Of a DNA stretch of 64,000 nt, positions 32,707 to 40,786 are shown one piece after another. The translations under genes and the position numbers were made by a program. The notes under the pieces are model-generated. The model saw only the letters and a list, made by a program, of their open reading frames with translations. It had not been told where the DNA came from and did not search any database. Positions within the stretch are counted from its first letter, which is position 1. Each line of letters opens with the position of its first letter. The stretch comes from CAYQQQ01 sp964420125. GTDB lineage: Bacteria > Actinomycetota > Acidimicrobiia > Acidimicrobiales > Microtrichaceae. Location: NCBI GenBank assembly GCA_964420125.1, contig CAYQQQ010000020.1:1-64000 (forward strand), written 5' to 3'.

Positions 32707-33831
32707 TCAGGGTAGGGCGAGACGCACGACCTTGCGCACCACCGAGCCCAGCTGCACCAGGAACGGTCGGGAGTTGTAGGCGACGCCGTGACGGGCGCAG
32801 ATCTCCCGCACCCGGGGCTCGAGTCCGGCGTAGCGGTTGGACGGGAGGTCGGGGAACAGGTGGTGCTCGACCTGGTGGTCCAGGTTGCCCGACATCACGT
32901 CCATGATCCGACCGCCCGTGAAGTTCACCGACCCGAGCACCTGGCGGCGGTACCACTCCCCCTTCGACTCTCCCTCGACCTCCTCGGGGTCGAACAGCGA
33001 CACGCCATCGGGGAAGTGGCCGCAGAAGATCACCGCGGCCGCCCACACGTTGCGCACGACGTTGGCCACCAGCGCACCGCTGAGCGACGAGATCACCCCG
33101 GACAGGCCGAAGGGCAGCGAGAGCAACGGCCAGGCCAGCACGTCCTTGCCGAGCTGCCGGCGCACCTTGGCGCCCAGCTCCGCCAGACGCTCCGACTCCG
33201 GCTGGGACTCCGCCGGCCCGTCCACCGAGCGCGTGGGTGCGTCGTGCAGCGCCACGCCGTACTCGAACACCAGGGCGAGCCCCAGGAACGTGAGCGGCTG
33301 GAGCAGCATGGTCGGGTTCCACGCCTGGTCCGGATCGACGCGGAGCACGCCGTAGCCGATGTCGGCGTCTCGGCCCCGCACGTTGGTCCACTGGTGGTGC
33401 ATGTGGTTGTGGGTGTGCTTCCACTGCCGGGCGGTGCAGACGTTGTCCCAGTCCCAGGTGGCGGAGTGGATGTCGGGATCGCGCATCCAGTCCCACTGGC
33501 CGTGCATGACGTTGTGGCCGATCTCCATGTTCTCGAGGATCTTGGACAGGCTCAGCAGGCTGGTGCCGAGCAACCACAACGGCGGGACCGCCCCGACCAT
33601 CAGCACAGCCCGACCGGCCAGCTCCAGTCGGCGCTGGAGACGGACCAGGTTGCGGATGTAGGCGGCATCCGCGCTGCCGCGAGCGGCCATGACCTCGGCG
33701 CGCAGCTCCTCGAGCTCGGTGGCGAAGCCGGCTGCGTCGAAGCCACCGTTCTGTTCTGCAGGAGGTGTCCGTTCCGACACCTCCTGCAGAACAGAACCCA
33801 GGGCGGTGCCGGTCTGGCTCAGCGTCTCCAT
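32707..33831 (-). CDS. Membrane fatty-acid desaturase (DesA3/linoleoyl-CoA-desaturase type)
   Basis: The 374-aa di-iron acyl desaturase has three histidine boxes, GHNVMH, HTHNHMHH and HQVEHH, and hydrophobic membrane spans between them. It should introduce a double bond into acyl-CoA (or an acyl lipid) using electrons from the reductase encoded immediately upstream, as DesA3 and Rv3230c do in mycobacteria. Stop and start overlap by one base (TGATG), showing translational coupling. Residues 13-28 (SVLQEVSERTPPAEQN) are encoded by palindromic element copy B, an in-frame insertion in a poorly conserved N-terminus. Confidence 0.92.
   Translation of the reverse strand: METLSQTGTALGSVLQEVSERTPPAEQNGGFDAAGFATELEELRAEVMAARGSADAAYIRNLVRLQRRLELAGRAVLMVGAVPPLWLLGTSLLSLSKILENMEIGHNVMHGQWDWMRDPDIHSATWDWDNVCTARQWKHTHNHMHHQWTNVRGRDADIGYGVLRVDPDQAWNPTMLLQPLTFLGLALVFEYGVALHDAPTRSVDGPAESQPESERLAELGAKVRRQLGKDVLAWPLLSLPFGLSGVISSLSGALVANVVRNVWAAAVIFCGHFPDGVSLFDPEEVEGESKGEWYRRQVLGSVNFTGGRIMDVMSGNLDHQVEHHLFPDLPSNRYAGLEPRVREICARHGVAYNSRPFLVQLGSVVRKVVRLALP
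33748..33797. repeat. Palindromic element copy B, inside the desaturase gene
   Basis: Perfect inverted repeat with 22-bp arms (GTTCTGTTCTGC... and ...GCAGAACAGAAC) around a 6-base loop CGTTCC. The ends match copies A, C and D but the interior is different. It is wholly within the coding sequence and keeps the frame open. Confidence 0.95.
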
Positions 33832-34946
33832 CAGCGCGCCAGGGTGACGTCGGTCAGCGCCGCGGTGACGCAGAGCTGCACGTGGCTGCCGGAGCCCGTC
33901 CGACGACCGTCGCGCAGGTCGACCACCTCGCCGTCGAGGAGCTCGGTGGTGCAGGTGTGGCAGATCCCCATCCGGCACCCCGCCGGAGCCAGGGCCCCCG
34001 CCCCCTCTGCGACCTCCAGCAGGGGCGTCCGCTCGTCAGTGGTCGCGGCACATCCGGAGCGGGAGAAGTGCGCCGAGTTGTCCGCGCCGTCGGAGCGCTG
34101 CGACACGGACCTGTCCTTCCTCACCCCGAAGGGCTCCACCCGCAGGCGCGGAGCAGCGCCCGCGTCGGCCCAGATCCGCTCGGCGCTCGCCACGAGCTCC
34201 GGGGGGCCGCACACCCACGTGTCACGCACCCGCCAGTCCGGACACCGGAGGTCGAGCTGCTCCACGCTCAGGTGGGTGCCCTCGATCGAGCGCCCCTGCT
34301 CGTCGCGGGTGACGACCACGTCCAGCTCCAGCCACGGCATCGCCGCAGCCAACGCCTCCAGCTCGCCGCCGAAGAGCAGCTGCGACGGCCTCTGCACGTG
34401 GTGCAGGACGTGTACGTCGGGATGGGTCGCAGCGTCGTGGGCAGCGGCCCCCATGGCCTGCGTGGCCAGCCAGCGCAGCATCGCCATCACCGGGGTCAGG
34501 CCGCTGCCGCCGCCGAGCAGCAGCACCGGCGCGTCGAGGCGCTCCGGAAGGGTGAACGACCCGCTCGGACCGTCGAGGGCAACGAGGTCCCCGGGGCGCG
34601 CCCCGTGCACGAGGTGGGTCGAGACGAGACCCCCCGGGTGGGCCTGCACCGCGACCTCGATGCACGTGCCGGCGGATCCGGGCAGGGAGGTGACGGTGTA
34701 GGAGCGGTGGTGCCGGACGCCGTCGACGTCGACGCCCAGGGTGACGAACTGGCCGGGGCGATGGGTCGTCCAGCCGTGACCGGGCCGGATCCGCAGCACG
34801 GCGGCGTCGACGCCGGTGGGGGTGATGTCCTGGATGACCCCGAGGCGCGGAGCCCGGCACATGCCGCTGCCCCATCGGGGGTTGAGGGCCTGGAGCAGCG
34901 CTCCGGCGGAGTGTGGAGTGGCGAAGCACTCGAGCAGTGATCGCAT
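33831..34946 (-). CDS. Ferredoxin-NAD(P) reductase with C-terminal 2Fe-2S domain (desaturase electron donor)
   Basis: The 371-aa protein has a FAD-binding beta barrel (RSYTVTS motif), an NAD(P)-binding domain (GGGSGLTPVMAML and WVCGPPELV) and a plant-type 2Fe-2S cluster domain (C-x4-C-x2-C in GCRMGICHTC, with the fourth Cys in QLCVTAA). The order matches Rv3230c, the reductase partner of the DesA3 desaturase. ATG 34946 is preferred; an upstream start at 34982 is possible. A TTGACA (34982-34977) with AAGGAT 18 bp on suggests a start of transcription at about 34946, so the mRNA may be leaderless. Confidence 0.92.
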   Translation of the reverse strand: MRSLLECFATPHSAGALLQALNPRWGSGMCRAPRLGVIQDITPTGVDAAVLRIRPGHGWTTHRPGQFVTLGVDVDGVRHHRSYTVTSLPGSAGTCIEVAVQAHPGGLVSTHLVHGARPGDLVALDGPSGSFTLPERLDAPVLLLGGGSGLTPVMAMLRWLATQAMGAAAHDAATHPDVHVLHHVQRPSQLLFGGELEALAAAMPWLELDVVVTRDEQGRSIEGTHLSVEQLDLRCPDWRVRDTWVCGPPELVASAERIWADAGAAPRLRVEPFGVRKDRSVSQRSDGADNSAHFSRSGCAATTDERTPLLEVAEGAGALAPAGCRMGICHTCTTELLDGEVVDLRDGRRTGSGSHVQLCVTAALTDVTLAR

Positions 34947-34963
34947 GCCCGCATCCTTGATGC

Positions 34964-35009
34964 TGACAGTAGGTGCTGTCAACAGATGGTGGCAGCGTTC
35001 GCTGTCAAC
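34964..35009. promoter_or_regulatory. Divergent operator region for desaturase operon and MerR gene
   Basis: Two inverted repeats lie side by side: TGACAG-N6-CTGTCA (34964-34981) and GGCAGCG-TT-CGCTGTC (34991-35006, one mismatch). GCTGTCAAC also recurs as a direct repeat at 34975 and 35001, 26 bp apart. The first overlaps the -35 of the reductase-desaturase promoter. The MerR protein encoded just to the right is the likely ligand. Confidence 0.65.
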
Positions 35010-35039
35010 TTCTCAGGTCATGTGTCACGATCTGCGGTG

Positions 35040-35807
35040 ATGGCCGAGCGTGCCCACACCACCGACGCCGGGGAGGCCCCCGACGACGACGACGCCGGCG
35101 GGCCCGTCTACACCCTCGAGGAGCTGGCCTCCGCCAGTGGTGTGCCCGCCCGCACCATCCGCTACTACCAGGCCGAGAAGCTCCTGCAGAAGCCCCACCG
35201 CGACCGTCGCGACGCCAGGGTCGCCCGCTACGGCGGGGAGCACCTCGAGCGCCTGCGCCTTGTGGGCGAGCTGCGCGATCGGGGTCTCAAGCTGCCGGCC
35301 ATCCGCACCCTGCTCGACGAGGGCGACGCAGGCACCCGGGTGGCCGACTGGCTGGGACTCGACTCCACCCTGCGCGGCTCCTGGGGCCACGACGAGCCCC
35401 GGATCGTCTCCAGCGGCGAGCTGACGGAGCTGCTCGGTGGCACTCCACCCGGCACCCAGGGGATCTTCGAGGACGCCGGCATGTTCACCAGGCAGGGCCA
35501 CGCCTGGCTGGTGCCGAGCGAACCCCTGCTCAGCGTCGCCACGGACCTGGTGCGCAACGGGGTCGACGTCGACCTGGTGATCGACGCCGTGCGGATCCTC
35601 CAGCAGCACCTGGGCAAGGCCGCCGATCAGCTGATCGACCTGTTCGTGGAGGCGGTCCGACAAGGGTTCGGCGCCGGCATCGACACCGTCGTGCTCACCA
35701 ACGCGCTCCGGCCGGCAGCCGGCGAGGCTGCCCGCATCGTGTTCGCCCAGCAGCTGGAGCGGGCCATCGAGGAGCTGCTCGACGACACCCGACGACTCAG
35801 CCGCTGA
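35040..35807 (+). CDS. MerR-family transcriptional regulator
   Basis: The 255-aa product has a MerR winged helix at about residues 23-90 (YTLEELASASGVPARTIRYYQAE), without the Cys pairs of metal sensors. The C-terminal 150 residues are helical and not like known drug- or metal-binding domains. Divergent placement against the reductase/desaturase genes suggests that it controls membrane lipid unsaturation. The N-terminal 20 residues are acidic and disordered. ATG 35040 is chosen, since similarity starts near residue 20. Confidence 0.9.
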   Translation: MAERAHTTDAGEAPDDDDAGGPVYTLEELASASGVPARTIRYYQAEKLLQKPHRDRRDARVARYGGEHLERLRLVGELRDRGLKLPAIRTLLDEGDAGTRVADWLGLDSTLRGSWGHDEPRIVSSGELTELLGGTPPGTQGIFEDAGMFTRQGHAWLVPSEPLLSVATDLVRNGVDVDLVIDAVRILQQHLGKAADQLIDLFVEAVRQGFGAGIDTVVLTNALRPAAGEAARIVFAQQLERAIEELLDDTRRLSR

Positions 35808-35901
35808 GCACAGGAGCCCGCCGAGCGGGATTCCGCGACCCCGCCGTTAGCGTGATCACCGGGGGGCCAGCAGCAGCCACGCCGAGCCGGAGGCCAGCAC
35901 C

Positions 35902-38496
35902 GTGACCGCGACGACCGCGTCCACACCCACCCACGACGAGACGACGCACCCCGACGACGACCTCGAGGAGATCCCCCTGGAGCAGGTGCTCTCCCTGCTC
36001 GAGGTCGACCCCCCGCTGGGGCTCTCCTCCAGCGACGCGGCCGCCCGCCTCGAGCGCTACGGCCCCAACGAGCTCCCCGAGCACCACGTCAGCACGCTGC
36101 GCAAGCTGCTGGGGTACCTCACCGGACCGCTGGCCTACATGATCGAGGCCGCAGCCATCGTGTCCGCCCTGATCGGGCACTGGGACGACTTCGCCATCAT
36201 CTTCTGCCTCTTGGTGTTCAACACGGTGCTCGAGCTGTGGCAGGACCACAAGGCCACCAGCGCTCTCGAGTCGCTCAAGGCGGGCCTGGCGCTCGAAGCG
36301 ACGGTGCGACGCGACGGCGAGTGGACCTCGGCGCCGGCCGCGGAGCTGGTGCCGGGCGACGTGGTGAAGATCCGCCTGGGCATGATCGTGCCCGCCGACC
36401 TGCGGCTGGTCGAGGGCGACACGGCGTCGATCGACCAGGCCGCGCTCACCGGCGAGTCGCTGCCGGTGAGCAAGCACCTCGGTGACGTCGCCTACTCGGG
36501 GAGCGTCGTCCGCCAAGGCGAGATGAGCGGCGTGGTGATCGAGACCGGCGCCGCCACCTACCTCGGGCGCACCGCCCGGCTGGTGGCCGGTGCGGGGTCC
36601 GTCAGCCACGTGCAGAAGGCGATGGCCACCATCGGGAACTTCCTCATCGTGCTGGCCGTGTTCCTGGTGGTCGTGCTCGTGCTCGTTCAGCTCTACCGAA
36701 AGCTGGTCGTGCAGCACAGCTTCGACCTCGACGACGCCGCGCAGCTCCTGCAGTTCGTGCTCGTGCTGCTGGTGGCATCGATCCCCGTGGCGATGCCTGC
36801 GGTGTTCTCGGTGACCATGGCGCTCGGCGCCCTCTCGCTGTCGACGGAGGGGGCGATCGTGTCGAAGCTCGAGTCGATCGAGGAGATGGCCGGGGTCGAC
36901 ACCCTCTGCTCCGACAAGACCGGGACGCTCACCATGAACCGACTGGCGGTGGGCACGCCGCTGCTGGTCGACGCCGGCGACGCACAGGAGGTGGTTCGCT
37001 GCGCCGCGCTGGCCTCGCAGCGCAGCGTCGCCGACCCCATCGACGACGCGGTGGTCGATGCCCTGGAGGACCCCCGCCAGCTCGACGACTGGGAGCAGAC
37101 GGCGTTCGTGCCCTTCGATCCCGTGACCAAGCGGGTCGAGGCCACGGTCATCGGTCCCGACGGGCGCACGCTGCACGTGGCCAAGGGCGCACCCCAGGCG
37201 ATCCTGGAGCTGACGGGTGCCACCGGCCCGATCGCCGAGGACGTCGGTACCCACGTGGCAGAGCTGGCGTCCCACGGCTTCCGCGCCCTCGGCGTGGCCC
37301 GCTCCGAGGACGGCACCACCTGGAGCTACCTCGGGGTGCTCCCCCTGTCGGATCCGCCACGGGAGGACTCAGCGCCCACGATCGCCGATGCCCGAGCCAA
37401 GGGCCTCCGGGTGAAGATGATCACCGGGGACGACACCGCCATCGCCAAGCAGCTGGCGGAGGAGATCGGCCTGGGCACGAACATCGTCGCCGCCGACGAC
37501 GCCTTCGCCAGGGACATGGACCCCGACCACCTCCCCGAGCGGACGATCGACCTCATCGAGTCCGCCGACGGCTTCGCCAGGGTGTTCCCCCAGCACAAGT
37601 ACGCCATCGTGAAGGCCCTGCAGCAGCGAGGGCACCTGGTCGCCATGACCGGCGACGGCGTGAACGACTCGCCGGCGCTCAAGCAGGCGGACTGCGGCGT
37701 GGCGGTGTCGGGAGCGGTGGACGCCGCCCGCAGCGCGGCGGCCCTGATCCTGACCAGAGCGGGTTTGTCGACCATCAACGCGGCCATCGACGGCGCCCGT
37801 CAGATCTTCGGGCGGATCACGGGCTACGCCATCTACCGGGTGGCGCTCACCCTGGACATCATGTTCCTGGTCGTGATCAGCACGGTCTTCCTCGGGTTCA
37901 TGCCGCTGGCCGCGGTCATGATCGTCATCATCTCCCTGCTCGACGACATCCCGATCATGACCATCGCCTACGACAACACGGTCGTGGCGCCACGCCCCCT
38001 CCGATGGCAGATGCCGAGGGTGCTGGGGGTCTCGACCGTGCTCGGCTTCTTCTCCATCGTGCAGTCGGTGGGCTGGTTGACCCTGGGCCTCGCCGCGCTG
38101 CGCCGCCCCGACTGGGGTGACGCCCTCGGGATCACGAGCCGACCCCAGCTGCAGACGCTGATGTTCCTGCAGCTCGTCGTCGGAGGGCACCTGCTCCTGC
38201 TGGTCACCCGCACCGAGCGCTGGTTCTTCCAGCGGCCGTTCCCGGCGTGGCAGCTCTTCTCGGCCATCGTGTGCACGCAGCTCTTGGCCGTGGCGATCTG
38301 CGGGTTCGGCTGGTTCGTGCCGGCCATCTCCGCCAGGGTGATCGCCCTGACCTGGGCCTACAACCTGCTGTGGATGGCGCTCCTCGGCGTGATCCGGATC
38401 GTCGCCGAGCGGTGGCTTCTGGACCGGCGGCCACCGCGCTCCCGTCACCTCGAGCGGATGTCACAGCCCCTGCACCCCCACCCCGCCACCGGCTGA
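35902..38496 (+). CDS. P3A-type proton-translocating P-type ATPase
   Basis: The 864-aa pump has all P-type signatures: an N-terminal cation-ATPase segment, a TGES actuator loop, phosphorylated Asp338 in CSDKTGTLT, the KGAPQ nucleotide-binding motif, TGDGVNDSPALK hinge and about ten membrane helices. The motif set (VAMPAVFSVTMALGA before the phosphorylation site) is that of plasma-membrane H+-ATPases of the plant/fungal Pma type, seen also in bacteria and archaea. It should extrude protons at ATP cost, perhaps for acid or energy stress. The GTG at 35902 follows GGAGG. A small convergent regulator gene follows 24 bp later. Confidence 0.92.
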   Translation: MTATTASTPTHDETTHPDDDLEEIPLEQVLSLLEVDPPLGLSSSDAAARLERYGPNELPEHHVSTLRKLLGYLTGPLAYMIEAAAIVSALIGHWDDFAIIFCLLVFNTVLELWQDHKATSALESLKAGLALEATVRRDGEWTSAPAAELVPGDVVKIRLGMIVPADLRLVEGDTASIDQAALTGESLPVSKHLGDVAYSGSVVRQGEMSGVVIETGAATYLGRTARLVAGAGSVSHVQKAMATIGNFLIVLAVFLVVVLVLVQLYRKLVVQHSFDLDDAAQLLQFVLVLLVASIPVAMPAVFSVTMALGALSLSTEGAIVSKLESIEEMAGVDTLCSDKTGTLTMNRLAVGTPLLVDAGDAQEVVRCAALASQRSVADPIDDAVVDALEDPRQLDDWEQTAFVPFDPVTKRVEATVIGPDGRTLHVAKGAPQAILELTGATGPIAEDVGTHVAELASHGFRALGVARSEDGTTWSYLGVLPLSDPPREDSAPTIADARAKGLRVKMITGDDTAIAKQLAEEIGLGTNIVAADDAFARDMDPDHLPERTIDLIESADGFARVFPQHKYAIVKALQQRGHLVAMTGDGVNDSPALKQADCGVAVSGAVDAARSAAALILTRAGLSTINAAIDGARQIFGRITGYAIYRVALTLDIMFLVVISTVFLGFMPLAAVMIVIISLLDDIPIMTIAYDNTVVAPRPLRWQMPRVLGVSTVLGFFSIVQSVGWLTLGLAALRRPDWGDALGITSRPQLQTLMFLQLVVGGHLLLLVTRTERWFFQRPFPAWQLFSAIVCTQLLAVAICGFGWFVPAISARVIALTWAYNLLWMALLGVIRIVAERWLLDRRPPRSRHLERMSQPLHPHPATG

Positions 38497-38520
38497 CCCT
38501 GTCGTCGACGGGGGAACCCG

Positions 38521-38859
38521 TCACACCCGAGTGCGGCGCGACCGCTTCCTGCGTGGGGCCCGATCGGCGAGCGCAGACAGCAGCTCCCCCACGGTGTGGC
38601 CGCCCTCGAGGGGGTGGCGCAGCGGGGCGTCGCGGTCCAGTGCATAGGTGTTGCGCCGACCGACCCGCGTGCGGGTGAGGTAGCCCTCCGCGACCAGGTC
38701 GCCGATGATCTTCTGCGTGGCCCGCTCGGTGATGCCGACGCGCTGGGCGATCTCCCATCCGCGCAGGTCCGGGTCGGCGTCGAGGCACACCAGCACGTGC
38801 GCGTGGTTGGTGAGGAAGGTCCAGCTCGGGGCGGCCGGCGAACCGGGGGGTTCGGCCAT
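38521..38859 (-). CDS. Small winged-helix transcriptional regulator (MarR-like)
   Basis: The 112-aa product is mostly a winged helix-turn-helix (LVCLDADPDLRGWEIAQRVGITERATQKIIGDLVAEGYL, in parts; then the wing RTRVGRRNTYAL). It resembles the single-domain MarR-like regulators of actinomycetes that lack a sensor domain. The C-terminus is basic (PRRKRSRRTRV). It is convergent with the proton pump; its target is not known. Confidence 0.87.
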   Translation of the reverse strand: MAEPPGSPAAPSWTFLTNHAHVLVCLDADPDLRGWEIAQRVGITERATQKIIGDLVAEGYLTRTRVGRRNTYALDRDAPLRHPLEGGHTVGELLSALADRAPRRKRSRRTRV

Positions 38860-38904
38860 GGCACGAACCCTACTTCACGAAGCAGGCATCACGACCGGGA
38901 CCGA

Positions 38905-39786
38905 TCAGGCCTTCTGCCACCAGATCCCGGTCCAGTCCACCTGGTGCATCGGGGCGGTGATCCCCTGCGCCGCCCGGTAGTCGTCCACCGCCTGCCGACA
39001 CGGAACCCACCCTCCGTAGTCGTCGACGATCACGAACCCCCCCGGAGCGACCTTCGGCTCCATGTGCACGAGGGCGTCCATCGTGGACTGGTAGAGGTCC
39101 CCGTCGAGGCGGAGCACCGCCAGCTCCTCCACCGGGGCCGCAGGCAAGGTGTCCTCGAACCATCCCTCCAGCAGGCGCACCCGATCGTCGAGGAGGTCGT
39201 AGCGGGCGAAGTTGGCCCGCACCGCGGCGGCGTCGACCTTCAGCACCCCCACGCCGGACCAGTCGAGGCCCTCGTCGGCCGGATACCGCTCGTCGGGCAC
39301 CGGAAGGCCCTCGAAGGAGTCGGCCACCCACACCCGCCGGGTGCGATCGCCGAACGCTTCGAGCACGCCCTTCATGAGGATGGTGGCACCGCCGCGCCAC
39401 ACGCCGGTCTCCATGAGGTCGCCGGGCACGCCACGCTGCAGCGCGTCGACGCAGCAGCGCCGGACGTTCTCCAGACGGGCCGTGCCGATCATGGTCTCCG
39501 CAGTCGGCGGCCAGTCGCGGCCCTCGGCCCGGGCTGCGGGCTCGCCACGGCGGACCAGTCGCCAGTCGTTGGTCCGCAGCGCCGGGAGCAGGACCTGGCG
39601 CACCGGGCGACCGTCGTCGAGCACGGCGTCGTCCAGGCGGACGTCCCACCACTCCTGATCGAGGAACGCCTCCCGCGTCAGGCACCGGGCCAGGAGATCG
39701 AGGTAGCGCTGGGCCACGACCGGGATCTGCTCGTGCTGGGGACCGAGCGATGGATCGGCTCCGGTCGGGTTCGAGGGGTCGGACAT
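38905..39786 (-). CDS. TylF/MycF-family O-methyltransferase
   Basis: The 293-aa protein is a class I SAM-dependent methyltransferase of the TylF (macrocin-O-methyltransferase) family: MIGTARLENVRRC, the GDLMETGVWRGGATILMKG SAM-binding region, VWVADSFEGLP, and a metal-binding DD in IVDDYGGW. TylF enzymes methylate sugar hydroxyls with Mg2+. No antibiotic cluster adjoins, so the substrate may be a cell-surface glycan. ATG 39786 is chosen over a longer frame through repetitive sequence. The 313 bp upstream (39787-40099) hold two repeat arrays and no gene. Confidence 0.9.
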   Translation of the reverse strand: MSDPSNPTGADPSLGPQHEQIPVVAQRYLDLLARCLTREAFLDQEWWDVRLDDAVLDDGRPVRQVLLPALRTNDWRLVRRGEPAARAEGRDWPPTAETMIGTARLENVRRCCVDALQRGVPGDLMETGVWRGGATILMKGVLEAFGDRTRRVWVADSFEGLPVPDERYPADEGLDWSGVGVLKVDAAAVRANFARYDLLDDRVRLLEGWFEDTLPAAPVEELAVLRLDGDLYQSTMDALVHMEPKVAPGGFVIVDDYGGWVPCRQAVDDYRAAQGITAPMHQVDWTGIWWQKA

Positions 39787-39852
39787 CGGCGGGACGCTAC
39801 CGGCACCCCCGCATCCCGGCGAGCCCGGCCGCCTCCGTTCGCATCGCCTCGG

Positions 39853-39922
39853 ACCCCTCGAGCCACCCCTCGCGCCGTCGCCCCCTCGAGCCGTCGCCCC
39901 TCGCGCCGTCACCCCCTCGAAT
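39853..39922. repeat. Degenerate 15-16-bp tandem repeat
   Basis: About four and a half units alternate around CCCCTCGAGCCGTCG and CCCCTCGCGCCGTCG. They lie upstream of the TylF-type methyltransferase gene, in the non-coding 313-bp stretch shared with the 19-bp array. Confidence 0.7.
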
Positions 39923-40014
39923 CGCATCTACGTCGACCTTCTCCGCCTTCAGGTGACCTCCGAAGGCAGAGAGGTTCGCCCGTGAAGCTGTGAGCCTGCA
40001 GAGCCCACCTGAAG

Positions 40015-40109
40015 GCGCAGCACACACCTGACCGCGCAGCACACACCTGACCGCGTAGCACACACCTGACCGCGCAGCACACACCTGACCGCGCAGCGCT
40101 CACTTGACG
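40015..40109. repeat. 19-bp minisatellite overlapping the 3' end of ogt
   Basis: Four units of GCGCAGCACACACCTGACC (the third with one change) in exact 19-bp register, followed by a decayed fifth unit that holds the ogt stop codon; another decayed unit precedes them. The array occupies the 3' flank of ogt. Confidence 0.92.
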
Positions 40110-40666
40110 AGGAAGGACGCACCCTCCAGCTCGAGCAGGAGGACCTTGCGGTCGAGTCCGCCGCCGTAGCCGCCGAGCGTGCCGTCGGCGGCGATCACCC
40201 GGTGGCAAGGGATCAGGATGGGGATGGGGTTGGCGCCGTTGGCACCGCCGACGGCGCGCATGGCGCTGGGTCGACCGATGGCCTCGGCCACCTCGCCGTA
40301 GCTGGCGGTGGCACCGAAGGGGATGTCCGTCAGTGCGGCCCACACCTCCTGCTGGAACGACGTCCCCACGGGTGCGAGGGGGACGTCGAACTCCCGACGC
40401 CGGCCGTCGAAGTACTCCTCGAGTTGGCGGCGCAGCTCCTCGAAGGGTCGGTCGTCCTCCACCCAACCCGGCTCCGGGGAGGGACCGTCCTCGTCGGTGA
40501 AGTGGAGCCCGACCAGCGCCCCGCGTGAGATCGCTCCCAACAGCACCCCGACCGGGCTGTCGATCCAGGTCGTGACGACCTCGCCGACATCGTTCGGGCG
40601 GGAGCGCCGGCGGTCGCGACCGGCGGCACCCGGACGGGGCGAGGTGGGTCGGCTCGACGCGTGCAT
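40100..40666 (-). CDS. ogt: Methylated-DNA-protein cysteine methyltransferase
   Basis: The 188-aa DNA repair protein removes alkyl groups from O6-alkylguanine by suicide transfer to Cys154 in the IPCHR motif. The ASYGEVAEAIGRPSAMRAVGGANGANP region is the DNA-binding helix-turn-helix and Asn hinge. The N-terminal 30 residues are basic and disordered. It is divergent from the ada-alkA gene across 120 bp that include a long inverted repeat, so the two are likely an adaptive-response regulon. Confidence 0.94.
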   Translation of the reverse strand: MHASSRPTSPRPGAAGRDRRRSRPNDVGEVVTTWIDSPVGVLLGAISRGALVGLHFTDEDGPSPEPGWVEDDRPFEELRRQLEEYFDGRRREFDVPLAPVGTSFQQEVWAALTDIPFGATASYGEVAEAIGRPSAMRAVGGANGANPIPILIPCHRVIAADGTLGGYGGGLDRKVLLLELEGASFLVK

Positions 40667-40703
40667 GGACCCACCTTGCCCCACCGACGGAGCTCGCGTC
40701 GGT

Positions 40704-40749
40704 CGGATCCGGACAGATCCTCGCGAGTTCGACGACGTGTCCGGATCCG
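40704..40749. promoter_or_regulatory. 12-bp inverted repeat between ogt and ada-alkA (putative Ada operator)
   Basis: CGGATCCGGACA (40704-40715) and TGTCCGGATCCG (40738-40749) are perfect inverted copies with a 22-base spacer, that is, arm centres 34 bp apart (about three helical turns). They sit in the divergent promoter region, as expected for a methylated-Ada binding site pair. The role is inferred from position. Confidence 0.6.
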
Positions 40750-40786
40750 TCGCTCGCCGGGGCCCCCGACGTGGTTGCATCGGGGG

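Noticed and set aside
40015..40109. 19-bp repeats as a CRISPR array
   Set aside because: The units are directly adjacent without spacers and there are no cas genes; it is a minisatellite.
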